From Sphingomonas jinjuensis (GTDB lineage: Bacteria > Pseudomonadota > Alphaproteobacteria > Sphingomonadales > Sphingomonadaceae), in contig NZ_JACIEV010000005.1 of the NCBI RefSeq assembly GCF_014197105.1, positions 1-64,000 of the forward strand: a stretch of 64,000 bases of DNA, given 5' to 3'. Under the pieces are notes generated by a model. It was not told where the DNA came from. It worked only from the letters and a program-made list of their open reading frames with translations, and searched no databases. Below, one piece after another: positions 30,673 through 40,683 of this stretch. The translations under genes and the position numbers were made by a program. How positions within the stretch are numbered: position 1 is the stretch's first letter; each line of letters begins with the position of its first letter.

Positions 30673-32448
30673 TCAACGCGTACGTTCGTGCAGGCGCCGT
30701 ATTCGCCGGATACGCGGTTCGCGCGTCAACTCCGCCTCGCGCCGGATCTTCTGGCGCATCTGGTCGCGCTTTTCATGGATCGAGGCGATGACCGGGCCCA
30801 TCGCGACGCCGAGGTCGACCAACACTGCCTCGGACAGCTGCAGCGAGCTTTCGAGCGTCTCTGGCACCGCGTCGGTGACACCGGCGCGATACAGCTCGGC
30901 GGCGTGGCCCGCGTCACGAGCGCGGGCGATGATCGGCAGCTTGGGGGCGAGCGTGCGCATCCGCCGGGCAAGGCGCACCGTCAGGACGGGATCGTCCATC
31001 GTCAGGATCAGCGCCTTGGCGTCGGTCAACTGCAATCGATCGACGAGCTCGGCGCGAGCGATGTCGCCGAAGAGCACGGGATAGCCGGCGGCGCGGCCCT
31101 CGGCCACCGTGTCGATATCGGCCTCGACCGCGATGAAGGGCAGATTGTGGACCGCGAGCATGTCGGCGACGGTCTGGCCCACCCGGCCGAATCCGATCAG
31201 CACGGTTCGCGCGGCGCCCTCTTCGATCGCCGGCGGTTCCTCGGTCGTGCTGCGCGCTTCGATCCGGCGCGAGACGAGCCGCCCGGCCTTGGCCAGCAGC
31301 GGCGTGATGGTGAGGCCGATCGCTGTCACGGTCTGCCAGAACGCGGCGGTCGAGGGCAGGATGAGCTGGGCCTGCGCCGCGGTGCCGAGCACGATCAGCG
31401 TGGTTTCCGACGGGCTGCCCATCAGCAATCCGGTCTCCGCCGCGACACCGCGCCTAGCGTTGGCGACCCGGAGCAGCAGATAGGTGACGACTGCCTTCGC
31501 GGCGATCACGCCCACCACAGCCATCAGCAGCGACGGCCAGTTGGCGCCGATCAGCCGCAGGTCGAGCTGCATCCCCACGGTGATGAGGAACACACCGAGC
31601 GCCAGCCCCTTGAACGGCGCGGTCATCACCTCGACCTCGCTGTGATACTCCGTCTCGGCGATCAGCAGGCCGGCAAGCAGCGCCCCGACGATCGGCGACA
31701 GGCCCGCCGCGGTGGTGGCGACGCTGGCGACGATCACCACCAGCAACGAAGCGGACAGGAACAGCTCGGGGCTCTTGGTTCGTGCCGCCTGCGCGAAGAG
31801 GCGGGGCAGGACGATCCGGCCGCCGAGGTACATCGCGACCACCGTCACGCCGCCACGCAGTGCGACCCCGGCGATCCCGCTCCAGCCGTCGTTGGCGGTG
31901 GGGGCCATGGCGCCGAGCGCGAAGATGATGGGGACGAGCGCCAGATCCTCGAACAGCAGCATGGCAAAGGCACCGCGGCCGACGGGACTGGTCGTGCCGA
32001 CGAGCGGCAGCACCAGCGCGGTCGAGGAAAGCGCGAGCGCCAGCCCGAGCCCGGCCGACCCGGCCCAGGACTGGCCGAGGAAATGCAGCGTGACGCCGAT
32101 CAACGCGGCAGCGCCGAACAGCTCGGCCGCGCCCGTGCCGAAGACCAGCCGGCGCATCGACCATAATCGTCGGAACGACAGCTCGAGGCCGATCGAGAAC
32201 AGGAGCAGGATGATGCCGAATTCGGCGAACGGCTCGATCGATTCAGGCTTGGTGATGGTGACGTAGTAGAGCCACGGAAAGCGATCGACGAGCGTGCCGA
32301 GCCCCGCCGGGCCGACGAGCATGCCGACCAGAATGAAACCGATCACCGGCGTGACGCGAAAGCGGGCGAAGGCAGGAATCACCAGCCCGGCCGCTCCCAA
32401 TATCACCAGCGCGTCGGAGAATCCTTCGTTGTCGAGCCTGAGTGCCAT
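30673..32448 (-). CDS. Kef-type monovalent cation:proton antiporter with TrkA-N domain
   Basis: 591 residues from the ATG at 32448; a TTG at 32487 is possible but less likely. The first 380 residues are a Na_H_Exchanger (CPA2) membrane domain with about twelve segments, including VIGFILVGMLVGPAGLG and the exchange core LSSTALVLPLVG. A Rossmann TrkA-N regulatory domain (about 415-530) begins VLIGFGRVGQTVADML. The layout is KefB/KefC/YbaL, implying K+ efflux coupled to H+ entry under nucleotide or thiol-stress control. No KefF/KefG ancillary gene is adjacent. The TonB-like gene upstream is on the same strand, about 50 bp away. Confidence 0.9.
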   Translation of the reverse strand: MALRLDNEGFSDALVILGAAGLVIPAFARFRVTPVIGFILVGMLVGPAGLGTLVDRFPWLYYVTITKPESIEPFAEFGIILLLFSIGLELSFRRLWSMRRLVFGTGAAELFGAAALIGVTLHFLGQSWAGSAGLGLALALSSTALVLPLVGTTSPVGRGAFAMLLFEDLALVPIIFALGAMAPTANDGWSGIAGVALRGGVTVVAMYLGGRIVLPRLFAQAARTKSPELFLSASLLVVIVASVATTAAGLSPIVGALLAGLLIAETEYHSEVEVMTAPFKGLALGVFLITVGMQLDLRLIGANWPSLLMAVVGVIAAKAVVTYLLLRVANARRGVAAETGLLMGSPSETTLIVLGTAAQAQLILPSTAAFWQTVTAIGLTITPLLAKAGRLVSRRIEARSTTEEPPAIEEGAARTVLIGFGRVGQTVADMLAVHNLPFIAVEADIDTVAEGRAAGYPVLFGDIARAELVDRLQLTDAKALILTMDDPVLTVRLARRMRTLAPKLPIIARARDAGHAAELYRAGVTDAVPETLESSLQLSEAVLVDLGVAMGPVIASIHEKRDQMRQKIRREAELTREPRIRRIRRLHERTR

Positions 32449-32499
32449 CGCAGGACTCTGTAGCGCCGCGACCGAAATTGTCAGCAACGGTGGACGCGA

Positions 32500-33264
32500 T
32501 CAGCCGCGACGCCTCGCAACCGCCTCGCCGCCCGCGGTAAAATCGAAGCGGATCCGCACCCAGGCGCCGACGAGCATCTTGCCGCCGACGCGCGGGGGGC
32601 GGACCCGGAACTGCCAGGCGGCCTCCCGCAGCGCCCGCGCGAGCCCCGACCCCATCGGCGATTCGCCGAGCGAGCGGCAATTGTCGACCCGAAAGTCGGG
32701 GATCGTCCGGCACGCGACCATCGCCCACGAACCTGCCGGCGCGCTCGACGCTGGCATATAGGCGGTCAGCACGCCGCGCGGCGGATCGGTGTACCATTCG
32801 GCGTTGAACAGCTTGGCGCCGCCAGGGCCCTCGCCGGGGCCGTAGGTCGAGGCGACCTTGGCATCGCCTTCGCTATCGCCTTCGCCCTGGTCGGCATGGC
32901 CCATGTTGCTGATGTCGCCCGCGGCGAACAGCGACTTGTCGCCGAACAGGCTCGGCGCCGGCGGTGTCGGCGGCGGCGGAACGGGCGGCGGTTCGGGGGT
33001 CGGCGTGGCGGGACGGGCGGCGGCAGCGGCGGTTTGCTGCGGCTTCTTCTGCGCGCTGACCGACTTGCGCTCGCTCGGTTTTTCGACGTCCCGATCGGCG
33101 GGGTACATCGAGAAGGTGACGGGGCGGCTGTCGCTCGGCGGCGGCGCCTGCGTCTTAGGGGCGAGGCCGATGAGGATCAGGAAGAGGAGGACGTGCGCGG
33201 CAAGCGCCAGCAGCAACGCGAGCGGCCGCCGCCTTTCCGATCCGCGATACCCCGACGCCACCAT
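32500..33264 (-). CDS. TonB-like energy-transducing protein
   Basis: 254 residues. One membrane segment at about 15-34 (LALLLALAAHVLLFLILIG) is followed by a Pro/Ala-rich periplasmic region (PEPPPVPPPPTPPAP) and a C-terminal domain of about 90 residues with the pattern MVACRTIPDFRVDNC then RALREAAWQFRVRPPRVGG, close to TonB_C. The two Cys may form a disulphide. It lacks adjacent exbB/exbD and a receptor gene. It could pair with generic ExbBD, or be a specialised TonB paralogue. Confidence 0.72.
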   Translation of the reverse strand: MVASGYRGSERRRPLALLLALAAHVLLFLILIGLAPKTQAPPPSDSRPVTFSMYPADRDVEKPSERKSVSAQKKPQQTAAAAARPATPTPEPPPVPPPPTPPAPSLFGDKSLFAAGDISNMGHADQGEGDSEGDAKVASTYGPGEGPGGAKLFNAEWYTDPPRGVLTAYMPASSAPAGSWAMVACRTIPDFRVDNCRSLGESPMGSGLARALREAAWQFRVRPPRVGGKMLVGAWVRIRFDFTAGGEAVARRRG

Positions 33265-33400
33265 GTGCCCGGGCGCCTAGGCCCTTGCCCCCTGGGCTGC
33301 AATGGCCCTGCGCCGGAAGCGATCGGAATTCATGTTTCCGCTTCATCAACGCTGGACGCTCTACGTCGTATCGACGCGCCGCCACATGGGAGATTGTTCG

Positions 33401-33865
33401 ATGATTGCAGCCCTTGCCCTTGCTTTTCAGCGGGTGCCGCCGCCGCTCTATGTGACCACGGGCCCGATGCGGCCGTCGGCCGGCGCCGAAGTCAGGCCGG
33501 AACCGATGCGTGTCGACGTGACGCTGCGCGGACCCGGCGCAACGCTGTGGCAGGGACAGTTGGCGCTCGGTCAAGGCGGCGCAAGCTGGCGGGAGAGCGT
33601 GTCGGAAGCGGGCGGCTGCACGACGCCCTATGGCGAGGGAACGGTGCAGAGGGAGGCGAGCATCCAGCTGATCCGCCAGCGAAACGGCGCCGCAGATCCC
33701 GGCGCATCGGTGCAGGTAAGTGTCCGTTGGGTGTGTCCCGCCGAAGCAAGGGGCGGATGCGGCGCAACGCGGACGGTCGAGCTGCGCCAGTCGGTCGATC
33801 TGTCGACCGGACCGGCGCGGCTCACCGGCGACGGCGGGCTCGTGGTCGAGCTCCGCCGCCGCTGA
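33401..33865 (+). CDS. Small exported protein, unknown function
   Basis: 154 residues from the ATG at 33401, which has an SD (GGGAGA, 8 nt upstream); a longer frame from 33302 lacks one. The N-terminus (MIAALALAFQRVPPP) looks like a short signal. The rest is a predicted beta fold rich in Val, Arg and Gly, with four Cys (two in WVCPAEARGGCGATR) suggesting a disulphide-stabilised periplasmic domain. It ends 10 bp from the convergent icd stop. No family recognised. Confidence 0.62.
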   Translation: MIAALALAFQRVPPPLYVTTGPMRPSAGAEVRPEPMRVDVTLRGPGATLWQGQLALGQGGASWRESVSEAGGCTTPYGEGTVQREASIQLIRQRNGAADPGASVQVSVRWVCPAEARGGCGATRTVELRQSVDLSTGPARLTGDGGLVVELRRR

Positions 33866-33875
33866 CGGGACGAGG

Positions 33876-35096
33876 TTACGCCCAGTTCGCCATTTCCGTC
33901 TCGAGGTTGACGCGAACCTGCTCGAAGAATTGCTCGGTCGTCATCCACGGCTGGTCCGGGCCGATCAGGATCGCGAGATCCTTGGTCATGTGACCGTCCT
34001 CGACCGTCTTCACGCAGACGCGCTCCAGCGTCTCGGCGAAGCGGGTGACATCGGGGGTGCCGTCGAACTTGCCGCGATACTTCAGGCCGCCGGTCCAAGC
34101 GAAGATCGACGCGATCGGGTTGGTCGATGTCGCCTTGCCCTGCTGATGCTGGCGGTAGTGGCGGGTGACGGTGCCGTGCGCGGCCTCTGCCTCGACGGTC
34201 TTGCCGTCCGGCGTCAGCAGGACCGACGTCATCAGGCCGAGGCTGCCGAAACCCTGGGCGACCTGGTCGGACTGGACGTCGCCGTCATAGTTCTTGCAGG
34301 CCCAGACGAACTCGCCGTGCCACTTTAGCGCCGATGCGACCATGTCGTCGATCAGGCGATGCTCGTAGACGATGCCGGCTTCCTTGAACTTGTCCTTGAA
34401 CTCGGCGTCGAACACCTCGGCGAACAGGTCCTTGAAGCGGCCGTCGTACGCCTTGAGGATGGTGTTCTTGGTCGACAGATACACCGGCCACTTGAGGTTG
34501 AGGCCGTAGTGCATCGAGGCGCGGGCGAAGTCGCGGATCGATTCGTCGAGGTTGTACATGGCAAGCGCCACGCCCGGCCCCTCGAAGCGGAATACCTCGC
34601 GGTCGATCGTTTCGCCGTCGTCGCCCTCGAACACCAGGCGCAGCTTGCCCGGCCCCGGGACCAGATAGTCGGTCGCGCGATACTGGTCGCCGAACGCGTG
34701 ACGGCCGACCACGATCGGGTGGGTCCAGCCGGGGATCAGGCGGGGAACGTTCTTGATGACGATCGGCTCGCGGAAGATGGTGCCGCCCAGGATGTTGCGG
34801 ATCGTGCCGTTGGGCGACTTCCACATCTTCTTCAGGCCGAATTCCTCGACGCGCGCCTCGTCCGGGGTGATCGTCGCGCACTTCACCGCGACGCCGTACT
34901 TCTGCGTTGCCTTGGCGCTGTCGATCGTCACCTGGTCGTCGGTCGCGTCGCGATGCTCGATGCCGAGGTCGTAGTAATCGAGCTCGATGTCGAGATACGG
35001 CTTGATCAGGCGCTCGCGGATCCATTCCCAGATGATCCGCGTCATCTCGTCGCCGTCGATCTCCACGACGGGCGTCTTCACCTTGATCTTGGCCAT
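33876..35096 (-). CDS. icd: Isocitrate dehydrogenase, NADP-dependent
   Basis: 406 residues from the ATG at 35096 ([20 protein letters not shown]). The eukaryote-like homodimeric subfamily, common in alphaproteobacteria: the N-terminal [15 protein letters not shown], the metal/substrate segment [28 protein letters not shown], and the NADP loop [14 protein letters not shown] are all intact. It converts isocitrate to 2-oxoglutarate in the TCA cycle. Single gene, divergent from psd. Confidence 0.97.
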   Translation of the reverse strand: MAKIKVKTPVVEIDGDEMTRIIWEWIRERLIKPYLDIELDYYDLGIEHRDATDDQVTIDSAKATQKYGVAVKCATITPDEARVEEFGLKKMWKSPNGTIRNILGGTIFREPIVIKNVPRLIPGWTHPIVVGRHAFGDQYRATDYLVPGPGKLRLVFEGDDGETIDREVFRFEGPGVALAMYNLDESIRDFARASMHYGLNLKWPVYLSTKNTILKAYDGRFKDLFAEVFDAEFKDKFKEAGIVYEHRLIDDMVASALKWHGEFVWACKNYDGDVQSDQVAQGFGSLGLMTSVLLTPDGKTVEAEAAHGTVTRHYRQHQQGKATSTNPIASIFAWTGGLKYRGKFDGTPDVTRFAETLERVCVKTVEDGHMTKDLAILIGPDQPWMTTEQFFEQVRVNLETEMANWA

Positions 35097-35251
35097 GCTC
35101 TGTCCTTGCACGAGGGGGATATGGCGCGGTCGATACGGGGAAGGCGGCGGGGGATCAACCGCACACCGCGGGTGGCGTGTCCGCCCGGGCGGCAACGATC
35201 ACGGCGCTGCAACGTTGTGTCGCGGCTCTGCCACGGTTAGACCCTGTCGAC

Positions 35252-35983
35252 ATGAACTCAATTTCCCCGCGCGACGAGGCGCCGCTGCCCACGACTACGG
35301 TCAAGTGGCGTTTCCCCGCCGTCCATCCCGAAGGCTATAAGTACGTCGGCATCGCCTTCGGCATCACGCTTCTCGCCACGATTCTCAGCCACGTCTTCTT
35401 CTGGCCGTTCCTGGCCGTCACCGCGTGGGTGGCGATCTTCTTCCGCGATCCCGTACGCACCACGCCGGTGGGCGACGACGTGATCGTCGCGCCGGCCGAC
35501 GGCTTGGTGACGATGATCCAGCGCGTGCCGATCCCGCGCGAGCTGGCGGTCGACCTGGGCGATGCGCCGCTGGTGCGCGTGTCGATCTTCATGAGCGTGT
35601 TCGACGTCCACATCAATCGCACGCCGATTGCCGGGACGATTCGCCAGGTCGTCTACATCTCGGGCAAGTTCCTCAACGCGGATCTCGACAAGGCATCGGA
35701 CGAGAACGAGCGCCAGCACATCGTCGTCGAAGGACGCGATGGCCGGCGGATCGGCTTCACCCAGATCGCCGGCCTGGTCGCGCGGCGGATCGTACCGTTC
35801 GTCAAGCCCGGGGACATGGTCGCGACTGGGCAGCGGGTCGGCCTGATCCGCTTCGGTAGCCGCGTCGACGTGTACCTTCCCGAGGATTGCGCGCCGCAGG
35901 TAACGCTCGGTCAGCGCAGCGTCGCGGGCGAGACCGTGATCGGTCGCATCGGTGGCCGACCGGTGAGCGGGATCAGCCAATGA
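35252..35983 (+). CDS. psd: Phosphatidylserine decarboxylase (short proenzyme type)
   Basis: 243 residues from the ATG at 35252. A membrane helix pair lies at about 32-65. The catalytic domain contains PADGLV (about 81-86), [13 protein letters not shown], with the catalytic His, and the self-cleavage site G202-S203 in [12 protein letters not shown], where Ser becomes the pyruvoyl group. It makes phosphatidylethanolamine from phosphatidylserine. Its stop overlaps the pssA start (ATGA), and the two act in sequence. Confidence 0.93.
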   Translation: MNSISPRDEAPLPTTTVKWRFPAVHPEGYKYVGIAFGITLLATILSHVFFWPFLAVTAWVAIFFRDPVRTTPVGDDVIVAPADGLVTMIQRVPIPRELAVDLGDAPLVRVSIFMSVFDVHINRTPIAGTIRQVVYISGKFLNADLDKASDENERQHIVVEGRDGRRIGFTQIAGLVARRIVPFVKPGDMVATGQRVGLIRFGSRVDVYLPEDCAPQVTLGQRSVAGETVIGRIGGRPVSGISQ

Positions 35984-36822
35984 CCGACGGCGGACGCCCC
36001 GATCCGAAGCCCCATCGCCGCGGCATGCCGCGCTTGGCGAGGCCGGCGGGCGGGTTGCCGCTCCGCGCGATCGCGCCGAATGCGGTAACCGCGCTCGCCC
36101 TTTGCTCCGGCCTGAGTGGCGTCCGGTTCGCGATTGGTGGCGAATGGGAGCGGGCGGTGGCGATGATCATGGTCGCTGGCGTTCTCGACGGAATCGACGG
36201 CCGGATCGCGAGACTGCTTCGCGGCGAGAGCCGGTTCGGCGCCGAACTCGACTCCTTGTCCGACGCCATATCGTTCGGTGTCGCCCCGGCGTTGATCCTG
36301 TATCTCTGGTCGCTGGCCGCGCTGCCGCGGGTTGGCTGGATGTGTGCGCTCTTGCTTGCCGTCTTCTGCGCGCTTCGCCTGGCGCGGTTCAACGCGCGGA
36401 TCGACATCACCGACCAGCCGCATAAGTCCGCCGGCTTCATGACTGGTGTCCCGGCCCCGGCTGGAGCAGGCCTGGCCCTGCTGCCGATGTTCCTTTGGTT
36501 TTCGACCGAAGAACCGATTTTCGCGTCGCCTTGGCTCGTGGCGCCGTGGACCGCCTTCATTGCCGTGCTGATGGTGTCCAGCCTCGCGACCTTCTCATGG
36601 ACGTCGATGCGGCTGCGGCGATCGGTTCGTTTCGAGGCCCTCGCGATGATCGTGCTGCTCGGTGCTGCGCTGGTCACCGCTCCCTGGCAGACGCTCAGCG
36701 TCATTGGCATCGGCTATCTCGCGATGCTGCCGTTCAGCATCGCCAGCTATGCGCGCGTCAAGCGGCTGCGCGCATCCGGCGGATCTCAACGGGAACCGGT
36801 GCCGACGCCGACCAGCGCCTGA
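35980..36822 (+). CDS. pssA: CDP-diacylglycerol--serine O-phosphatidyltransferase
   Basis: 280 residues, a multi-pass CDP-alcohol phosphatidyltransferase. The signature DG-x2-AR-x8-G-x3-D-x3-D is seen as [20 protein letters not shown] followed by LSD. It produces phosphatidylserine for Psd, encoded just before it. The N-terminal 40 residues are basic and cytosolic. The last 65 bp overlap the convergent small membrane-protein gene at 36758-36997. Confidence 0.93.
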   Translation: MTDGGRPDPKPHRRGMPRLARPAGGLPLRAIAPNAVTALALCSGLSGVRFAIGGEWERAVAMIMVAGVLDGIDGRIARLLRGESRFGAELDSLSDAISFGVAPALILYLWSLAALPRVGWMCALLLAVFCALRLARFNARIDITDQPHKSAGFMTGVPAPAGAGLALLPMFLWFSTEEPIFASPWLVAPWTAFIAVLMVSSLATFSWTSMRLRRSVRFEALAMIVLLGAALVTAPWQTLSVIGIGYLAMLPFSIASYARVKRLRASGGSQREPVPTPTSA

Positions 36823-36997
36823 CGGCGATACGACGCTCCGCCTGCACCAGCGTGCTCAGCGGCGTGAAGCGATCCTCGGCCTGTCCCATCGCGACGCGAA
36901 CGATCCGCCGCCACTGCGGCCCGACCGACAGGGCGATGACCCCGAGTGCCAGCGCCGCCGCGCCGGCGAAAATCAACGTGCTGATGACTGCGACCAT
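36758..36997 (-). CDS. Small single-span membrane protein, unknown function
   Basis: 79 residues from the ATG at 36997, with a strong SD (CGGGAGGCG, 7 nt upstream on the minus strand), which supports it as real. One membrane segment (about 2-27, VISTLIFAGAAALALGVIALSV) is followed by a basic Arg-rich cytosolic tail of about 50 residues. Its end overlaps pssA by 65 bp. A GTTC-N7-GTTC sequence lies 142 bp upstream, in the shared gap with rpsB. No family recognised. Confidence 0.66.
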   Translation of the reverse strand: MVAVISTLIFAGAAALALGVIALSVGPQWRRIVRVAMGQAEDRFTPLSTLVQAERRIAVRRWSASAPVPVEIRRMRAAA

Positions 36998-37298
36998 GGT
37001 TCGCCTCCCGAACAATCTGCGAACTACCCTGTGGATAACTCGCCAACCCGTGAATGCATGACCAGTTCCAGTTCGAAACCGGACATTCAGGCTTTACAGC
37101 GAGCTTTCTACGCTGTGGCCCTTCTTCGAGCCCGTTATGTTCCACTATCGTTCTAGTCGTCAAGCGTTGCGGAACAAAAAACTTTCGGCTAAGGGCGCGC
37201 TCCTCAACACCGCATGGGAAGCAACATAGCCCGGTGCCCTGGCCATCATGGCCGCGGTCATCCGCTTCCCAGAGGCTCAACCGGAAGGATATATCCCT
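36998..37298. other. 301-bp divergent gap: rpsB leader and small-protein promoter
   Basis: This stretch separates the divergent starts of the 79-aa membrane-protein gene and rpsB. It includes a sequence GTTC-N7-GTTC at 37139-37153 and, closer to rpsB, an AT-richer part (gaacaaaaaactttcgg) likely to hold the rpsB promoter. The transcribed leader of rpsB could fold and be bound by S2, as in other bacteria, but no structure here is decisive. No small gene seen. Confidence 0.5.
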
Positions 37299-38123
37299 AT
37301 GGCGGCACCTGTCGTCTCCATGCAGCAGCTCGTCGAGACCGGCGCGCACTTCGGCCACCAGACCCACCGCTGGAACCCGAAGATGAAGCCGTACCTGTTC
37401 GGCGACCGCAACGGCGTCCACATCATCGACCTCTCGCAGACCGTGCCGCTGTTCGCGCGCGCGCTGGAGTTCATCAGCTCGACCGTCGCCGCCGGCGGCA
37501 AGGTGCTGTTCGTCGGCACCAAGCGCCAGGCGCAGGAGTCGATCGCCGACGCCGCCCGTCGTTCGGGCCAGCACTTCGTCAACCACCGCTGGCTGGGCGG
37601 CATGCTCACCAACTGGAAGACGATCTCGAACTCGATCAAGCGCATGAAGGCGCTTGAGGAGCAGCTGTCGGGTAACACCGCCGGCCTGACCAAGAAGGAA
37701 GTCCTCCAGCTGACGCGCGAGCGCGACAAGCTCGAGCTGTCGCTCGGCGGCATCCGTGACATGGGCGGCATTCCCGACGTGATGTTCGTGATCGACGCCA
37801 ACAAGGAAGAGCTGGCGATCAAGGAAGCCAACACGCTGGGCATCCCGGTCGTCGCGATCCTCGATTCGAACGTGTCGCCGGACGGCATCGCCTTCCCGGT
37901 TCCCGCGAACGACGACGCCAGCCGCGCGATCCGCCTGTACTGCGAGGCGGTGGCGATCGCCGCGACCCGCGGCAACCAGGAGCAACAGTCGCGCCGCGGC
38001 GTCGACCTGGGCGCGCAGGACGTCGCGCCGGTCGAGGAAGCGCTGACGGTCGAGCCGGAGCAGCAGGCTGCCGGCACGGTCGAGGGCGCCGGTGCGGAGG
38101 CCGAGCGTCAGATCGACGCGTAA
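37299..38123 (+). CDS. rpsB: 30S ribosomal protein S2
   Basis: 274 residues from the ATG at 37299, SD AAGGAT. The S2 signature motifs are present: [44 protein letters not shown] and [12 protein letters not shown]. The C-terminal 35 residues form an acidic, variable tail rich in Glu and Ala. It binds the 30S back, last to assemble. A hairpin separates it from tsf. Confidence 0.97.
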   Translation: MAAPVVSMQQLVETGAHFGHQTHRWNPKMKPYLFGDRNGVHIIDLSQTVPLFARALEFISSTVAAGGKVLFVGTKRQAQESIADAARRSGQHFVNHRWLGGMLTNWKTISNSIKRMKALEEQLSGNTAGLTKKEVLQLTRERDKLELSLGGIRDMGGIPDVMFVIDANKEELAIKEANTLGIPVVAILDSNVSPDGIAFPVPANDDASRAIRLYCEAVAIAATRGNQEQQSRRGVDLGAQDVAPVEEALTVEPEQQAAGTVEGAGAEAERQIDA

Positions 38124-38144
38124 CCACCGTCACGATGCTTTCAT

Positions 38145-38195
38145 GCGGGCGGGGCAGGGCGACAAGCGCTCTACCCCGCCCGCAAACACATTTTG
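38145..38195 (+). terminator. Hairpin between rpsB and tsf (terminator or attenuator)
   Basis: gcgggcgggg (38145-38154) pairs perfectly with ccccgcccgc (38174-38183). Inside, agggcg pairs with cgctct (one G-U) with a five-base loop acaag. Four T residues follow at 38191-38194, 8 nt after the stem. This would set a lower tsf level unless transcription reads through. Confidence 0.65.
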
Positions 38196-38215
38196 CGACT
38201 AAGAGGATCGAAACG

Positions 38216-39151
38216 ATGGCCGATATCACGGCAGCGATGGTCAAGGACCTGCGCGAGAAGAGCGGCGCGGGCATGATGGATTGCAAGAAGGCGCTGAGCG
38301 AGGCCGGCGGCGACATGGATGCGGCGATGGACTGGCTGCGCACCAAGGGCCTGGCGGCCGCGCAGAAGAAGTCGAGCCGTACCGCGGCCGAGGGCCTGGT
38401 CGGGATCGCCACCAGCGGCACCACGGGTGCGGTGGTCGAGGTCAATTCCGAGACCGACTTCGTCGCCAAGAACGACCAGTTCCAGGCGTTCGTGACCGAG
38501 GTCACGAAGATCGAGCTGGCGACGGGCGCCGACGTCGAGGCGCTGAAGGCCGTGAAGACCGCCGCCGGCGTCACGGTCGAGGAGGCGCTGACCAAGAACA
38601 TTGCGACGATCGGCGAGAACCAGTCGCTGCGCCGCGCCAAGCGCCTCGAGGTGTCGAAGGGCGCCGTCGTCGGCTACATCCACAACAAGCAGGCCGATGG
38701 CCTTGGCAAGATCGGCGTGCTCGTCGCGCTCGAGGGCGATGCCTCCGACGAGGTGCTGCAGAAGCTGGGCAAGGACCTGGCGATGCACGTCGCCGCCGCT
38801 TTCCCGAAGGCGCTGAACGAGGAAGACCTGGACGAGGCCGAGATCGAGCGCGAGCGCGCGATCGCTGCCGAGAAGGCGGGCGAGAGCGGCAAGCCGGCCG
38901 ACATCGTCGCCAAGATGGTCGAAGGATCGATCGCGAAGTTCCGCAAGGAGCACGCGCTGGTCAGCCAGCTGTTCGTGATGGACGGGAAGACCAAGATCAG
39001 CGACGTGGTGGCAAAGGCCGCCAAGGACGCCGGTGGCTCGATCGTCCTGAAGGACTATGTCCGCTTCCAGCTGGGCGAGGGCATCGAGAAGGAGACGTCG
39101 GACTTCGCCGCCGAAGTCGCCGCCGCCTCGGGCGTGCCGCAGAAGGCCTGA
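38216..39151 (+). CDS. tsf: Elongation factor Ts
   Basis: 311 residues from the ATG at 38216. The N-terminal UBA-like domain begins [20 protein letters not shown]; the TDFV signature that inserts into EF-Tu is at about 80-83 (ETDFVAKND). A core with two subdomains and a coiled coil follows. It is the nucleotide exchange factor for EF-Tu. A terminator lies between it and pyrH. Confidence 0.97.
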   Translation: MADITAAMVKDLREKSGAGMMDCKKALSEAGGDMDAAMDWLRTKGLAAAQKKSSRTAAEGLVGIATSGTTGAVVEVNSETDFVAKNDQFQAFVTEVTKIELATGADVEALKAVKTAAGVTVEEALTKNIATIGENQSLRRAKRLEVSKGAVVGYIHNKQADGLGKIGVLVALEGDASDEVLQKLGKDLAMHVAAAFPKALNEEDLDEAEIERERAIAAEKAGESGKPADIVAKMVEGSIAKFRKEHALVSQLFVMDGKTKISDVVAKAAKDAGGSIVLKDYVRFQLGEGIEKETSDFAAEVAAASGVPQKA

Positions 39152-39188
39152 CTTCAACGCGTTATGCGGGCTTTCTGGCTCGCGATGG

Positions 39189-39223
39189 AAGGGCGTCGCT
39201 CGATGTGAGCGGCGCCCTTCTTC
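39189..39223 (+). terminator. tsf: Rho-independent terminator after tsf
   Basis: aagggcgtcgctc (39189-39201) pairs with gagcggcgccctt (39207-39219), one G-U, loop gatgt, giving a 13-bp stem followed by cttc. It lies 37 bp after the tsf stop and before pyrH. Confidence 0.8.
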
Positions 39224-39342
39224 ATGTCCGGCGCAAGCGATCTGCATTGAAACGACATGGATTCGACGCGTCGGCGAGGTTGCCCCGCGGCGCCGGTGCG
39301 CCTAAGGTCCGCGCCGCCTCCCCGATAGACGAACAGGACCTC

Positions 39343-40077
39343 ATGAGCCCCGCGCCGCGCTTCAAACGCATCTTGTTGAAATTGTCCGGCGAAGTGCTGA
39401 TGGGTGAAGGTGGCCTTGCGATCGATCCCACCATCACCGCGCGCGTCGCCGAGGAAATCGCCGGCGTCCGCGGCGAGGGTTACGAGCTTTGCGTCGTCGT
39501 CGGTGGCGGCAATATCTTCCGGGGGTTGTCCGCTGCTGCCAAGGGGATAGAGCGCGCGACCGCGGACTATATGGGCATGTTGGCGACGGTGATGAACGCC
39601 CTCGCCGTGCAGAACGCACTCGAGCAGATCGGCGTCGAGACGCGCGTCCAGTCGGCGATCCCGATGGCCGCGGTGTGCGAGCCCTTCATCCGCCGCCGCG
39701 CCGAGCGTCACCTGGAAAAGGGCCGCGTCGTGATCTTCGCCGCCGGGGTCGGCAGTCCGTTCTTCACCACCGACAGCGGCGCTGCCCTGCGTGCCGCCGA
39801 GATGAAGTGCGACGCGCTGTTCAAGGGCACCAGCGTCGACGGCGTCTATGATGCCGATCCCAAGAAGGTGCCCGATGCCAAGCGCTACGACACCGTCAGC
39901 TACGATACGGTGCTGTCGGCCAATCTGAAGGTCATGGATGCGAGCGCGGTGGCGCTGTGCCGTGACAACCATATTCCGATCGTCGTCTTCAACATCCGCG
40001 AGCATGGCAACTTCGCCCATGTGCTCGGGGGTGAGGGGACGGCGACGATCGTGACCGATGCCAAGGAGACTCATTGA
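39343..40077 (+). CDS. pyrH: Uridylate kinase
   Basis: 244 residues, hexameric UMP kinase of the amino-acid kinase fold. The P-loop-like start is [13 protein letters not shown], then [10 protein letters not shown], the UMP site [11 protein letters not shown], and [12 protein letters not shown] near the ATP site. It converts UMP to UDP. Stop TGA overlaps the frr ATG by one base, so the two are coupled. Confidence 0.96.
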   Translation: MSPAPRFKRILLKLSGEVLMGEGGLAIDPTITARVAEEIAGVRGEGYELCVVVGGGNIFRGLSAAAKGIERATADYMGMLATVMNALAVQNALEQIGVETRVQSAIPMAAVCEPFIRRRAERHLEKGRVVIFAAGVGSPFFTTDSGAALRAAEMKCDALFKGTSVDGVYDADPKKVPDAKRYDTVSYDTVLSANLKVMDASAVALCRDNHIPIVVFNIREHGNFAHVLGGEGTATIVTDAKETH

Positions 40078-40634
40078 TGCCCGCCTATGACAAGGCCGAT
40101 CTCGAGCGTCGCATGAACGGCGCGACCGAAGCGCTGAAGCACGATCTCGCCGGTCTGCGCACCGGCCGCGCCTCCACCGCGCTGCTCGATCCGGTGACGG
40201 TCGAGGTCTATGGCTCGCACATGCCGCTCAACCAGGTGGCGACGGTGTCGGTGCCCGAGCCGCGGATGCTGTCGGTCCAGGTGTGGGACAAGACGAACGT
40301 CGGTCCGGTCGAGAAGGCGATCCGGTCCGCCGGGCTCGGCCTCAACCCAATCAACGACGGCAATACGCTGCGCCTGCCGATCCCCGACCTCACCGAAGAG
40401 CGCCGCAAGGAACTGGCCAAGCTTGCCGGCCAATATGCGGAGAAGGCGCGCATCGCGGTGCGCAATGTCCGCCGCGACGGCAACGACAGCCTGAAGATCG
40501 ACGAGAAGAAGGGCGTGTTCGGCGAGGACGATCGCAAGCGCCTCGAAACCGAAATCCAGAAGCTGACCGACAAGACGATCGCCGACATCGACGCGGCGGC
40601 CAGTGCGAAGGAAAAGGAAATTCTGGGCAAGTGA
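40077..40634 (+). CDS. frr: Ribosome recycling factor
   Basis: 185 residues, exactly the family length, from the ATG at 40077; a TTG three bases earlier is not needed. The three-helix bundle and the beta/alpha/beta domain are recognisable ([31 protein letters not shown]). With EF-G it splits post-termination ribosomes. Confidence 0.96.
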   Translation: MPAYDKADLERRMNGATEALKHDLAGLRTGRASTALLDPVTVEVYGSHMPLNQVATVSVPEPRMLSVQVWDKTNVGPVEKAIRSAGLGLNPINDGNTLRLPIPDLTEERRKELAKLAGQYAEKARIAVRNVRRDGNDSLKIDEKKGVFGEDDRKRLETEIQKLTDKTIADIDAAASAKEKEILGK

Positions 40635-40683
40635 GCGGCGCGCCGGTCTTGCTTCCCGCTCGTTCTGGGCGAATGGGTCAGCG

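Noticed and set aside
35911..36710. Frames antisense to pssA
   Set aside because: Phosphatidyltransferase signature is on the forward strand; the reverse frames are shadows.
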